Position numbers and translations under genes: made by a program. Positions 1 through 5,936 of a stretch of 7,669 bases of DNA are shown here, piece after piece (the stretch's first letter is position 1; the number at the start of each line of letters is the position of its first letter). Source of the stretch: Pseudomonadota bacterium (GTDB lineage Bacteria; Pseudomonadota; Gammaproteobacteria; Burkholderiales; Thiobacillaceae). The notes under the pieces were generated by a model. The model searched no databases. It was not told the origin of the DNA and saw only the letters and a list, made by a program, of their open reading frames with translations. The DNA lies in contig JAJZRT010000159.1 of assembly GCA_021802595.1 (NCBI GenBank), positions 1 through 7,669 on the forward strand. Direction: 5' to 3'.

Positions 1-820
1 AGCGGAAGAAGCCGCCGCCGACGTGATCCCGCATGCCACGTGCCGCCATCTGGTCGAACGTCAGACGCAGGAACTCGGCCAGCCTGGCGTCGGGCTGTCG
101 CGCCTGACGCTCCAGCAAGGCGCTCAGCTGGGGCGCCATGGGGAACTTGCCGACCTGGCCGAACCCGCCGTTCAGGAGGTCGGCCTCCTGCCAGACCCCG
201 GCCATGAACTGCGCCCAGGCCTGGGCGCTGCGCGTCGCCGTCAGCGGCTCGCTCTCAGGCGGCATGGCAGGCGGCGGCGCCGCCTGCAGCGCCAGGCGGC
301 GAATGCCGCCCGGATCCGCTTGCCAGCGCGCGGCAAGTTGGGCCAGCAGCGAGCGGAACGCGTCGGGCGGGGCATACAGCACGGCATAGGCAGGGTAACC
401 CTCCGGTGTCACAAAGGCATTCAGGGGCCAGCCTGCAGCGCCCCGCAGACGTGCGGCAAAAACCTGCAGCGCATCGTCCAGACCAGTATTGAGCTCGCGG
501 TCGACCTTGACCGGAATGAAGTCGCGGTTGAGCAGCCTGGCGATCTGCGGGTCCTTGTAGCTTTCGCGCTGCATGACGTGACACCAGTGGCAGGCGAAGT
601 AGCCGACCGAAACGAAGAGCAGCTTGTTTTCCCGCCGCGCACGCGCGACCGTCTCGGCATTCCATTCCTGCCAGGCCACCGGGTCGTGGCCGTGCAGGGC
701 CAGATAGGGAGAGGGATGGCCGGCGAGCTGATTGCGTAGCGCGGCAGCGCCTGCCGCAACGGGCAGCAGCAGGATCAGCAACAGGACCGCTAAGCGTTGT
801 CCCGCATCAAACCCTGACAT
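1..820 (-). CDS. Exported DUF255/YyaL-type thioredoxin-domain protein (3' end outside window)
   Basis: The reading frame is open from an ATG at 820 to the left edge: 273 residues with no stop, so the C-terminal part is missing. Residues 10-27 form a hydrophobic, Ala-rich signal peptide or membrane anchor. Residues about 35-165 match the DUF255 thioredoxin-like domain of the YyaL / SSP411 (spermatogenesis-associated protein 20) family: a DPVAW segment near 46-50, the GYFACHWCHVM motif with CxxC cysteines 77 and 80, KVDRE near 105-109, and GWPLNAFVTPEG at 130-141. Then come the GGFGQVGKFP segment near 218-227 and MRDHVGGGFF near 263-272, where the family's (alpha/alpha) barrel begins. Full-length members usually exceed 600 residues. 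The start overlaps the anti-sigma stop by 14 bases, so it is the third gene of the sigma operon. The redox-active CHWC motif suggests a thiol-disulfide role. Family members are generally described without a signal peptide, so the N-terminal export signal is notable. The substrate is unknown. Confidence 0.85.
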   Translation of the reverse strand, partial: MSGFDAGQRLAVLLLILLLPVAAGAAALRNQLAGHPSPYLALHGHDPVAWQEWNAETVARARRENKLLFVSVGYFACHWCHVMQRESYKDPQIARLLNRDFIPVKVDRELNTGLDDALQVFAARLRGAAGWPLNAFVTPEGYPAYAVLYAPPDAFRSLLAQLAARWQADPGGIRRLALQAAPPPAMPPESEPLTATRSAQAWAQFMAGVWQEADLLNGGFGQVGKFPMAPQLSALLERQARQPDARLAEFLRLTFDQMAARGMRDHVGGGFFR

Positions 821-1535
821 AGGTCCAGCCTTGCTGGAGCCGGGTGACGATTTCGCCGATGGCGGTCGGTGCAGTTCGCGCGGCAGGCAGCAGGGTGACC
901 GCTTCGCCATCGCTGCGCAGGCGGGCAATGGACTGGCCGCACGCAACCCATTGCAGGTTGGCGTGGCGCCGCTCCATCTGCGCAATGCGGTCGGCGTAGG
1001 GGCTATGCCCCGCGCGCAGCAGGTCGACGCCGCGGCTGTTTGCTATGACCTCGAGCTGCATCGCCCTGCCCTGCCGTTCCGCATCGTCGAGCAGGCGTTC
1101 GGCCTGGTCCAGCACCGCCTGCATCTTGCCCGGCGCGGCGCTGTCGAGATGCAGCATGATCCGGTTCGGATCCGCATGCTGCCTCAGGCTGACCACTTGA
1201 ATATCGCCGGGAAGGAGCGCAGGCGCGGTGGCCACCGCTTGTGCGTCGAGGCCGCGCAAGGCCCAGCCGCCGCCCAGGCCGGCGAGCAGGACGAGACAAC
1301 CGAAGGCGCAACGCTGCATGAAGTGCCTGCGGGGCACGGCGCGCGCCTGCCGGCCGGCCAGCGGAGGCTCGGCATACGCCAGACGTACCATGCTGCGCAG
1401 GCTGCGCAGCGCGCATACGCGCTGCGCCAGTTCCGTATCCTCACGCATCCGGGCGATCAGCTTCTCGCTCTCCGCCACGTCGAGCTCGCCATCGATGTAT
1501 GCGTGCAGGATCTCGTCCGAAACGACAGAATTCAT
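807..1535 (-). CDS. Anti-sigma factor with a periplasmic DsrE-like domain
   Basis: This is a 242-residue protein. Residues 1-55 look like an anti-sigma cytoplasmic domain: the opening SDEILHAYIDGELD followed by an amphipathic helical stretch is typical, but the HxxxCxxC zinc motif of ZAS proteins is absent. One membrane helix spans about 73-94 and follows an Arg-rich segment (63-70), as expected for N-in, C-out topology. Residues about 112-242 form a DsrE-like domain: ending in GWTYVRV, with IANSRGVDLL at 164-173 and the conserved cysteine 199 in VACGQSIARL. It aligns without large gaps to the secreted DsrE protein encoded at 2226-2681. The start is supported by a GAGGAGAG ribosome site about 5 bases upstream and an ATGA overlap with the sigma stop, implying translational coupling. 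Inferred role: it holds the sigma factor at the membrane and releases it when the DsrE domain senses a thiol, sulfur or redox signal. The anti-sigma assignment rests on position and architecture. Confidence 0.85.
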   Translation of the reverse strand: MNSVVSDEILHAYIDGELDVAESEKLIARMREDTELAQRVCALRSLRSMVRLAYAEPPLAGRQARAVPRRHFMQRCAFGCLVLLAGLGGGWALRGLDAQAVATAPALLPGDIQVVSLRQHADPNRIMLHLDSAAPGKMQAVLDQAERLLDDAERQGRAMQLEVIANSRGVDLLRAGHSPYADRIAQMERRHANLQWVACGQSIARLRSDGEAVTLLPAARTAPTAIGEIVTRLQQGWTYVRV

Positions 1536-2086
1536 TTCACTCTCCTCAACGCCGGCTGAGCCGCAGGCTGCTGCATCGCGGCATTCAGCAAGTCCTTCAG
1601 GCGCGCTCGCGCGCGCGACAAACGGCTCATCACGGTGCCGACCGGAATGTCCAGAATCACGGCCACTTCGGCATAGCCGAATTCCTCCAGGTCGACCAGC
1701 GTCAGGACCTGTCGCTGCCCCAGCGGCAGACGCGCCACGGCCGCACGCACGCAGGCGATCACCTGTTCGCGATCGCAGCAGGCCTCAGGGGTATCGGCAC
1801 CGGATTCAAGCGCATCCTGCCAGTCCTCGACATCCTCGAAATCGCGACGGCCGCGCAAATGATCGAGCCAGCAATGGTTCATGATCGCAACCAGCCAGGC
1901 CTTCAGCGCCGCCTCCTCGCGCAGCTGGGCGCGCCGTGACCAGGCTTTGGACAAGGTCTCCTGCACCAGGTCGTCGGCCAGCGCCGCGTCGTGACACCAG
2001 GCATAGGCGATACGGTAAAGCACCGGGCGCAATGCCTCGATGCCGGGGCGGAACGGGCCAAACAGCAAACGGCTGATCATGAGCAT
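1532..2086 (-). CDS. ECF-family RNA polymerase sigma factor (sigma-70 regions 2 and 4)
   Basis: The frame is open from an ATG at 2113; I place the start at the ATG at 2086 (184 residues; the ATG at 2080 is also possible). Numbered from the 2113 ATG, region 2 covers about 25-90, with the core-polymerase-binding segment ALADDLVQETLSKAW at 44-58 and the promoter-melting and -10-recognition segment LKAWLVAIMNHCWLDHLRGR at 70-89. Region 4 covers about 122-176, with the helix-turn-helix in LPLGQRQVLTLVDLEEFGYA and IPVGTVMSRLSRARARL. No extra N- or C-terminal domain is present, as is usual for ECF sigmas. The start was shortened because GGAATAA, which ends one base before the 2113 ATG, has a CGTC partner 15 bases further on. 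If that is the promoter, transcription starts near 2086-2088, past the first ATG, giving a leaderless or nearly leaderless message. It is followed by the anti-sigma gene with a 4-base overlap and probably activates its own promoter. Confidence 0.9.
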   Translation of the reverse strand: MLMISRLLFGPFRPGIEALRPVLYRIAYAWCHDAALADDLVQETLSKAWSRRAQLREEAALKAWLVAIMNHCWLDHLRGRRDFEDVEDWQDALESGADTPEACCDREQVIACVRAAVARLPLGQRQVLTLVDLEEFGYAEVAVILDIPVGTVMSRLSRARARLKDLLNAAMQQPAAQPALRRVK

Positions 2087-2090
2087 GTGG

Positions 2091-2121
2091 GGAGGACGAG
2101 GAAAGTAGTCCATTTATTCCA
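2091..2121 (-). promoter_or_regulatory. Putative ECF-type promoter of the sigma/anti-sigma operon
   Basis: Read on the minus strand: TGGAATAA (2121-2114), 15 bases, then CGTCCTCC (2098-2091). This fits the general ECF promoter form of a GGAA-type -35 and a CGTC-type -10. The same two elements at the same spacing occur on the opposite strand for the divergent dsrE-like gene. Transcription would begin around 2086-2088. The recognising sigma factor is inferred to be the one encoded here, by autoregulation. Confidence 0.6.
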
Positions 2122-2141
2122 GAAAAAAACCGCCTTGGAAA

Positions 2142-2170
2142 TGGAATAAGCGTGCCAGACCCCGCGTCTC
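2142..2170 (+). promoter_or_regulatory. Putative ECF-type promoter of the dsrE-like/porin genes
   Basis: TGGAATAA (2142-2149), 15 bases, then CGTCTC (2165-2170). It matches the divergent promoter at 2121-2091 exactly in the -35 octamer, the spacer length and the CGTC core. Transcription would begin near 2174-2177, giving a leader of about 50 bases before the ATG at 2226. Confidence 0.6.
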
Positions 2171-2180
2171 CCCATCAGGC

Positions 2181-2201
2181 TGAATAAAGCCGGCTTATTC
2201 A
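2181..2201. repeat. Palindrome TGAATAA/TTATTCA in the dsrE-like leader
   Basis: TGAATAA (2181-2187) and TTATTCA (2195-2201) are perfect reverse complements flanking AGCCGGC. Pairing extends to GCC/GGC if one A is bulged. The arms share the GAATAA core with the two promoter -35 elements, but no CGTC lies 15 bases beyond either arm, so they do not form complete promoters. It sits just after the predicted transcription start and could be a 5' stem-loop or a protein-binding site. Confidence 0.5.
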
Positions 2202-2225
2202 ACTACACCAATCAGGAGACCAACC

Positions 2226-2681
2226 ATGATACGTACCCTCACCCCGCTGCTCGCCGCCCTCATGCTGGCGGCCGCCCCCATGGTCCACGCCGCTCCGCTG
2301 GCCGAAGCCGCAGCACCCGCCGCCGACGCGGCCCAGGTAAAAGTCGTCTACCACATCAACGACGCCTCCGTCGCCCGCGCTGCCATGAACAATATCAACA
2401 ACGAGCTCAACGCCAGCCCGAGCGACAAGATCGTCGTCGTGGCCCACGGCAAGGGCATCGATTTCCTGCTCAATGACGCCAAGGATGACAAGGGCTCCTT
2501 CGAGGCCCAGGTCGCCGGCCTGAAGGATAAAGGCGTCGACTTCCGCGTCTGCAACAACACCCTCAAGTCGCGCAAGCTGACGCCTGACGCCGTCATCATG
2601 GAGGCCAAAGTGGTGCCTTCCGGCGTGGCTGAAATCGCCCGCCTGCAGGCCAAGGAGGGCTATGTCTACCTAAAACCCTGA
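2226..2681 (+). CDS. Exported DsrE-family protein
   Basis: This is a 151-residue protein. Residues 1-22 form a clear signal peptide ending PMVHA, so the mature protein is periplasmic. It starts with an Ala/Pro-rich linker to about residue 36. The rest is one DsrE-like domain: strand KVVYHIND near 39-46, helix 47-64, KIVVVAHGKGIDFLL at 68-82, VDFRVCNNTLK at 104-114 with the single cysteine 109, and GVAEIARLQAKEGYVYLKP at the end. DsrE-fold proteins include sulfur carriers with a conserved cysteine at the equivalent place, and Cys109 aligns with Cys199 of the neighbouring anti-sigma factor. The start is fixed by an AGGAGA ribosome site six bases upstream and by the signal peptide. It is divergent from the sigma operon, shares a promoter region with it, and precedes a porin by 97 bases. 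It may carry or sense thiol-bound sulfur in the periplasm, or modulate the anti-sigma factor by resembling its sensor domain; neither is shown. Confidence 0.9.
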   Translation: MIRTLTPLLAALMLAAAPMVHAAPLAEAAAPAADAAQVKVVYHINDASVARAAMNNINNELNASPSDKIVVVAHGKGIDFLLNDAKDDKGSFEAQVAGLKDKGVDFRVCNNTLKSRKLTPDAVIMEAKVVPSGVAEIARLQAKEGYVYLKP

Positions 2682-2729
2682 ATCGCGCGAAGACCAAGAA
2701 ACGATTCTGCGACAACGCACGCACCACAT

Positions 2730-2755
2730 GCCTTCAGGCCTGACGGCCTGAAGGC
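2730..2755 (+). terminator. Strong intercistronic hairpin without U-tract (dsrE-like/porin)
   Basis: GCCTTCAGGCC (2730-2740) and GGCCTGAAGGC (2745-2755) are perfect 11-base reverse complements with a TGAC loop. The following bases are GTAATACC, not a T-run, so classic intrinsic termination is unlikely. It may attenuate read-through into the porin gene or protect the 3' end of the dsrE-like message. The porin ribosome site lies 11 bases beyond the stem. Confidence 0.55.
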
Positions 2756-2778
2756 GTAATACCACAAGGAGGAGAACC

Positions 2779-4116
2779 ATGAGAATCAAACCCGTTGCGG
2801 CCATTCTGGCCGCCCTGTTGCCCCTGTCCGCTCACGCCGCCAACTGGGTGGACGTGATCGGAACCGAGCCCGCCAAAGCGCCCAAGCTCAAGCCCTTCGG
2901 CTTCGTCCAGCCGACCTATACGTATTACGACGCCAGCACGCTCTCTGGCATGGGGGGCGCCGCCGCCAGCGCAAACGGCCAGTACCAGATCCAGAACATG
3001 GCCCAGCCGTCATTCAACAAGACCGAGCAGGCCCAGCTCCTGCGCGCGCAGTTCGGCCTGCGGGGCCGCATCAACGACAAGATCAACTACTTCCTGCTGA
3101 CTGACGTCGGCAACAACCTCACCACCGTGCAGCATCCGCTGATGGTCACCGACGCCTCGGTGACGTTAAGCTACATCCCGGGTGCCAAGATCCGCGCCGG
3201 CCTGTTCAAGCTGCCCACCGGCGAGGAGGCGCTCGTCAGCAATCCGATCGCCTTCTCGTACGTTTACTACAGCGCGGTCACCAGCGCACTGGTCCAGGAA
3301 AGCTTTTACCACGACGTGGCCGGCACGCCGACGGGCTGCGCAGCACTGATTGGCGCGCACTCGCTCGACTGCGGCGCGGTCATCGCAGGCAACAACGCCT
3401 TCCGCGACTGGGGCATCCAGGTCTTCGACAGCTTCCGCAAGGACAAGTGGGAACTGGGTTACGCCGGCATGGTGTCGAACGGCAACGAGATCGAGAACTT
3501 CGGCGACAACAACAGCAGCAAGGACCTGACCGGACGCCTGCAGCTCTCGTACGTGTTCGCCGGCCAGGGCCCGCTGCGCCAGGACGCCAACGTGTTCGCG
3601 TGGCACCAGTCCGGCAAGCGCACCTACGGCGGAACCGATTACGACCGCACACGCGAGGGCGTCGGCTTCCGCGTCACCAAGGGCCCCTTCCGTACCTCGG
3701 GCGAATACATCCGCGGCGAGGGCATGATCGCGGCAGGTCCCAACCCGCCGGTGCTCCCGGCTGCGGGCAATCTGGAACCGCCCTATAACCTCAACATCGC
3801 GCCCACGGGCAAGGCCGACGGCTGGTACCTGGAAGGCGGCTGGCGTATTTTCCCGAAATGGGAAATCGAGGCGCGCTACGACGTGTTCGACCGCAACTAC
3901 GACGATGCGGCTGCCGAGCGCCTGTTCAAGACCTGGACGCTGGGCGGGCAGTACTTCATCAACAAGAACACCCGCGTGACCCTCAATTACGAATGGCGCA
4001 CCGCGGAGGTTCCCAACCCGCAAGCCATGACGAACGCCGTCCAGCGCAGCAACGCCGAAGCGGTCGTGAACAACCTCGGCAACCGGCTCAGCATGCAGCT
4101 GACGTGGTTCTTCTGA
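2779..4116 (+). CDS. Outer-membrane porin, OprO/OprP-like
   Basis: This is a 445-residue protein with a signal peptide (residues 1-20, ending PLSAHA). The mature part has alternating polar and aromatic beta-strands, short turns and a C-terminal phenylalanine (LTWFF), as expected for an outer-membrane barrel. The start of the mature protein (LKPFGFVQPTYTYYD, 37-51), the LRAQFGLRGRINDKINYF segment (88-105) and the IRAGLFKLPTGEEAL segment (138-151) resemble porin O/P family proteins. The substrate cannot be read from the sequence; phosphate or another anion is only a family-level guess. Cysteines 187 and 198 lie 11 residues apart in what looks like a loop, which is uncommon for porins. A strong AAGGAGGAG ribosome site sits just before the ATG. 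It lies downstream of the dsrE-like gene and is followed by an intrinsic terminator, so both may form one transcription unit, with the hairpin at 2730-2755 setting their ratio. Confidence 0.88.
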   Translation: MRIKPVAAILAALLPLSAHAANWVDVIGTEPAKAPKLKPFGFVQPTYTYYDASTLSGMGGAAASANGQYQIQNMAQPSFNKTEQAQLLRAQFGLRGRINDKINYFLLTDVGNNLTTVQHPLMVTDASVTLSYIPGAKIRAGLFKLPTGEEALVSNPIAFSYVYYSAVTSALVQESFYHDVAGTPTGCAALIGAHSLDCGAVIAGNNAFRDWGIQVFDSFRKDKWELGYAGMVSNGNEIENFGDNNSSKDLTGRLQLSYVFAGQGPLRQDANVFAWHQSGKRTYGGTDYDRTREGVGFRVTKGPFRTSGEYIRGEGMIAAGPNPPVLPAAGNLEPPYNLNIAPTGKADGWYLEGGWRIFPKWEIEARYDVFDRNYDDAAAERLFKTWTLGGQYFINKNTRVTLNYEWRTAEVPNPQAMTNAVQRSNAEAVVNNLGNRLSMQLTWFF

Positions 4117-4139
4117 ACAAGCCTGGGCAATCCTCCTGC

Positions 4140-4163
4140 AGCGGCCGTCAGGCCGCTTTTTTT
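4140..4163 (+). terminator. Intrinsic terminator after the porin gene
   Basis: AGCGGCC (4140-4146), loop GTCA, GGCCGCT (4151-4157), followed by seven T residues (4157-4163). It lies 23 bases after the porin stop and just before the convergent end of orn. For orn transcripts the same stem lacks a U-tract, so it acts mainly in the plus direction. Confidence 0.9.
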
Positions 4164-4169
4164 ATGCCT

Positions 4170-4718
4170 TCATTCGCCGCGAATGAAATGCTCGCGGTAG
4201 TAGCGGAGTTCGTCGATCGATTCGTAGATGTCCGCCAGCGCCTCGTGCCGGTTCGATTTCTTGAAGGCTTCCGACAGTCCCGGCCGCCAGCGCTTGGCCA
4301 GTTCCTTCAGCGTGCTGACGTCGAGGTTGCGGTAATGGAAAAAGGCTTCCAGTTGCGGCATATAGCGTGCCAGGAAGCGGCGGTCCTGGCAGATCGAGTT
4401 GCCGCACATCGGCGAGGTGCGGGCCGGAACATGCTGCTTCACGAATTCCAGCATCTGCGCTTCGGCCTCGGCCTCGTCGAGCTGGGAGGCCTTGACGCGG
4501 TCGATCAACCCCGACTTTCCGTGGGTGCCCTTGTTCCAGTTGTCCATCGCATCCATCACCTCGTCGGGCTGATGCACCACCAGAACCGGTCCTTCGGCCA
4601 CCGTGTTGAGGTCGGCATCGGTGACGACGATGGCGAGTTCGATGATGCGATCGGTATCCGGCGACAGCCCGGTCATTTCCATGTCCAGCCAGAGCAAGTG
4701 CGTGGGATTAAGCGCCAT
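4170..4718 (-). CDS. orn: Oligoribonuclease
   Basis: This is a 182-residue DEDDh-family 3'-5' exoribonuclease. It degrades the last two- to five-nucleotide RNA fragments, and pGpG from c-di-GMP turnover, to mononucleotides in the cytoplasm. The catalytic residues are all present at the usual Orn positions: Asp12 and Glu14 in WLDMEMTGL, Asp112 in ICQDRRFL, His158 in NRHEALADI, and Asp163. The start at [17 protein letters not shown] gives the family's usual length of about 180 residues. An AGGAAAC ribosome site lies eight to nine bases upstream. An in-frame upstream extension to 4991 is open but has no family similarity and would overlap the divergent cytochrome gene. It is divergent from the cytochrome gene across a 118-base gap that should hold both promoters; I see no convincing housekeeping promoter there. 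Confidence 0.97.
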   Translation of the reverse strand: MALNPTHLLWLDMEMTGLSPDTDRIIELAIVVTDADLNTVAEGPVLVVHQPDEVMDAMDNWNKGTHGKSGLIDRVKASQLDEAEAEAQMLEFVKQHVPARTSPMCGNSICQDRRFLARYMPQLEAFFHYRNLDVSTLKELAKRWRPGLSEAFKKSNRHEALADIYESIDELRYYREHFIRGE

Positions 4719-4836
4719 GACGGTTTGTTTCCTGTATTGAATGAGCCCGCATTTTCGCATAGACCATGACAGGCGCGGGGTAGCAGAAGACCCGGCTTGC
4801 GGCCATAATTCGTTGATCTCATCCGGGAGCACCGCC

Positions 4837-5145
4837 ATGAAAACCCTGACGGCATTTTTCGCTGCAGCCCTGTTTTCCGCTGCCGCCCACGCAGCGCCCT
4901 TCGCCAAGGGAGACCCTGCGAAAGGCAAGGTACTACACGACAAATCCTGCATCAACTGCCACGCCGGCATGGTCGGCGGCGACGGCAGCAAGATCTACAC
5001 GCGGGCCGACCGCAAGGTGAAGACCGCACAGCAGCTGGCCGCCCGCATCTCCGCCTGTAACGCCAACACCGGCGCCGGCTGGTTCCCGGAAGACGAGGCA
5101 CACGTTGCCGCCTACCTCAACCAGCAGTACTACAAGTTCAAGTAA
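4837..5145 (+). CDS. Small exported monohaem c-type cytochrome
   Basis: This is a 102-residue protein with a signal peptide (residues 1-19, ending AAAHA). It has one haem-binding motif, CINCH at 38-42, so one covalently bound haem and a periplasmic electron-transfer role are expected. The usual distal methionine near the C terminus is missing: after the haem site the only methionine is Met45, and the C-terminal half ends [12 protein letters not shown]. His34, Met45 and His89 are candidates for the sixth ligand. Cys74 is an extra non-haem cysteine. The ATG at 4837 is chosen over an upstream in-frame ATG at 4741 because it has GGGAG seven bases before it and starts the signal peptide directly. 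CATAAT at 4804-4809 is the only -10-like string seen upstream, with no clear -35. It is followed by phhB after nine bases, so the two are probably cotranscribed. The redox partner is unknown. Confidence 0.92.
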   Translation: MKTLTAFFAAALFSAAAHAAPFAKGDPAKGKVLHDKSCINCHAGMVGGDGSKIYTRADRKVKTAQQLAARISACNANTGAGWFPEDEAHVAAYLNQQYYKFK

Positions 5146-5154
5146 GGAATTGCC

Positions 5155-5496
5155 ATGACCACCATCGTCGAAGAACTCGTCCGCAAGAAGTGCGCGCCCT
5201 GCGAGGGCGGTGTCGCCCCGCTGACCGACGCGCAGATCGCGCCGCTGCTGAAAGGCCTGTCCGGCTGGCAGCGCGATGGCATCAAGATCGCCAAGGAATA
5301 CAAGTTCAAGGACCACTATCAGGCGCAGGCCTTCGCCAACGCCGTGATGTGGGTGTCGCACCGCGAGGATCATCACCCCTACCTGATCGTCGGCTACAAC
5401 ACCGTCAAGGTCGAATTCTGGACGCACGCCATCGGAGGCCTGTCCGAAAACGATTTCATCTGCGCCGCCAAAGTCGACTCCCTGCTCGATCTCTGA
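5155..5496 (+). CDS. phhB: Pterin-4a-carbinolamine dehydratase (4a-hydroxytetrahydrobiopterin dehydratase)
   Basis: This is a 113-residue cytoplasmic protein of the PCD/DCoH family. It dehydrates 4a-hydroxytetrahydropterin to the quinonoid dihydropterin, the recycling step for aromatic amino acid hydroxylases. The signature is clear: the active-site segment [15 protein letters not shown] at 68-82, with His69, His73, His74 and Pro75, then [18 protein letters not shown] at 84-101 with His91. Length matches the family. The start has AAGGA seven bases upstream. Cys13 and Cys16 in an N-terminal KKCAPCEGG segment are not catalytic; they recur in many bacterial homologues as I recall. No phenylalanine hydroxylase gene is visible, so its role here may be general pterin recycling. 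Confidence 0.95.
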   Translation: MTTIVEELVRKKCAPCEGGVAPLTDAQIAPLLKGLSGWQRDGIKIAKEYKFKDHYQAQAFANAVMWVSHREDHHPYLIVGYNTVKVEFWTHAIGGLSENDFICAAKVDSLLDL

Positions 5497-5561
5497 ATTC
5501 AAGTCCCCCTGGTTTTGGCCGATACCCATCAGACTTTCGCTGATCGCAGGCAGGCTTGAAC

Positions 5562-5936
5562 ATGAACTGGATGGAAATCATCGGCGCCCACGTCATGTGG
5601 AAACAGCGTCTGACCGCGTTTGTCGAGGGCAAGAGCACGGAGACCCTCGATCCGGATGCGATTTGCCTGGATGACCGGTGCGCATTGGGAAAATGGATTT
5701 ACGGAGACGGAAAATCCATGTCCGCGCTGCCGCGTTATGAGGAAGTCCGCGGCCTACACGCCCAGTTTCACCAATATGCAGCAGACGTGGTGAGACTCCA
5801 CGTGGCGGGCAACACCACCGAAGCCGAGAAATTGCTGCAGGGCGACTATTCCAGGCTGTCCGAGAAACTGAAGCACCGGCTCATCGGGCTGTCCCAGCAG
5901 GTCAAGTCGGCAACAGACGGAATTCCACGATTCTGA
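5562..5936 (+). CDS. Stand-alone CZB (chemoreceptor zinc-binding) domain protein
   Basis: This is a 124-residue, all-helical soluble protein with no signal peptide or membrane segment. It consists almost entirely of a CZB domain: AHVMWKQRL at 9-17, the CALGKWIYGDG motif at 40-50, and HAQFHQYA at 66-73. The expected zinc ligands are His10, Cys40, His66 and His70. CZB domains are usually attached to chemoreceptors or diguanylate cyclases and regulate them by zinc binding or by oxidation of the ligand cysteine. Here no partner domain is attached, so it would act in trans or as a zinc/oxidant sensor; the partner is unknown. The ATG at 5562 is preferred over a TTG at 5556; AGG at 5552-5554 is a modest ribosome site. 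A 65-base gap separates it from phhB. Its stop codon lies inside the proposed CTG start of rsgA. Confidence 0.9.
   Translation: MNWMEIIGAHVMWKQRLTAFVEGKSTETLDPDAICLDDRCALGKWIYGDGKSMSALPRYEEVRGLHAQFHQYAADVVRLHVAGNTTEAEKLLQGDYSRLSEKLKHRLIGLSQQVKSATDGIPRF

Noticed and set aside
1400..1535. Zinc-binding anti-sigma (ZAS) motif in the anti-sigma N terminus
   Set aside because: The HxxxCxxC pattern is absent; only one cysteine (Cys41) occurs in the cytoplasmic domain.
23..1939. Long plus-strand open frames opposite the DUF255, anti-sigma and sigma genes
   Set aside because: They are rich in Arg, Ala and Gly with no family similarity and lie antisense to clear genes. They reflect high GC at third codon positions.
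3166..4023. 285-residue minus-strand open frame inside the porin gene
   Set aside because: It is antisense to a well-supported porin, has low-complexity Val/Ala/Arg composition and no recognisable domain.
4719..4991. N-terminal extension of orn to 273 residues
   Set aside because: The added residues match nothing in the Orn family, would overlap the divergent cytochrome gene, and the 4718 start has a good ribosome site and normal length.
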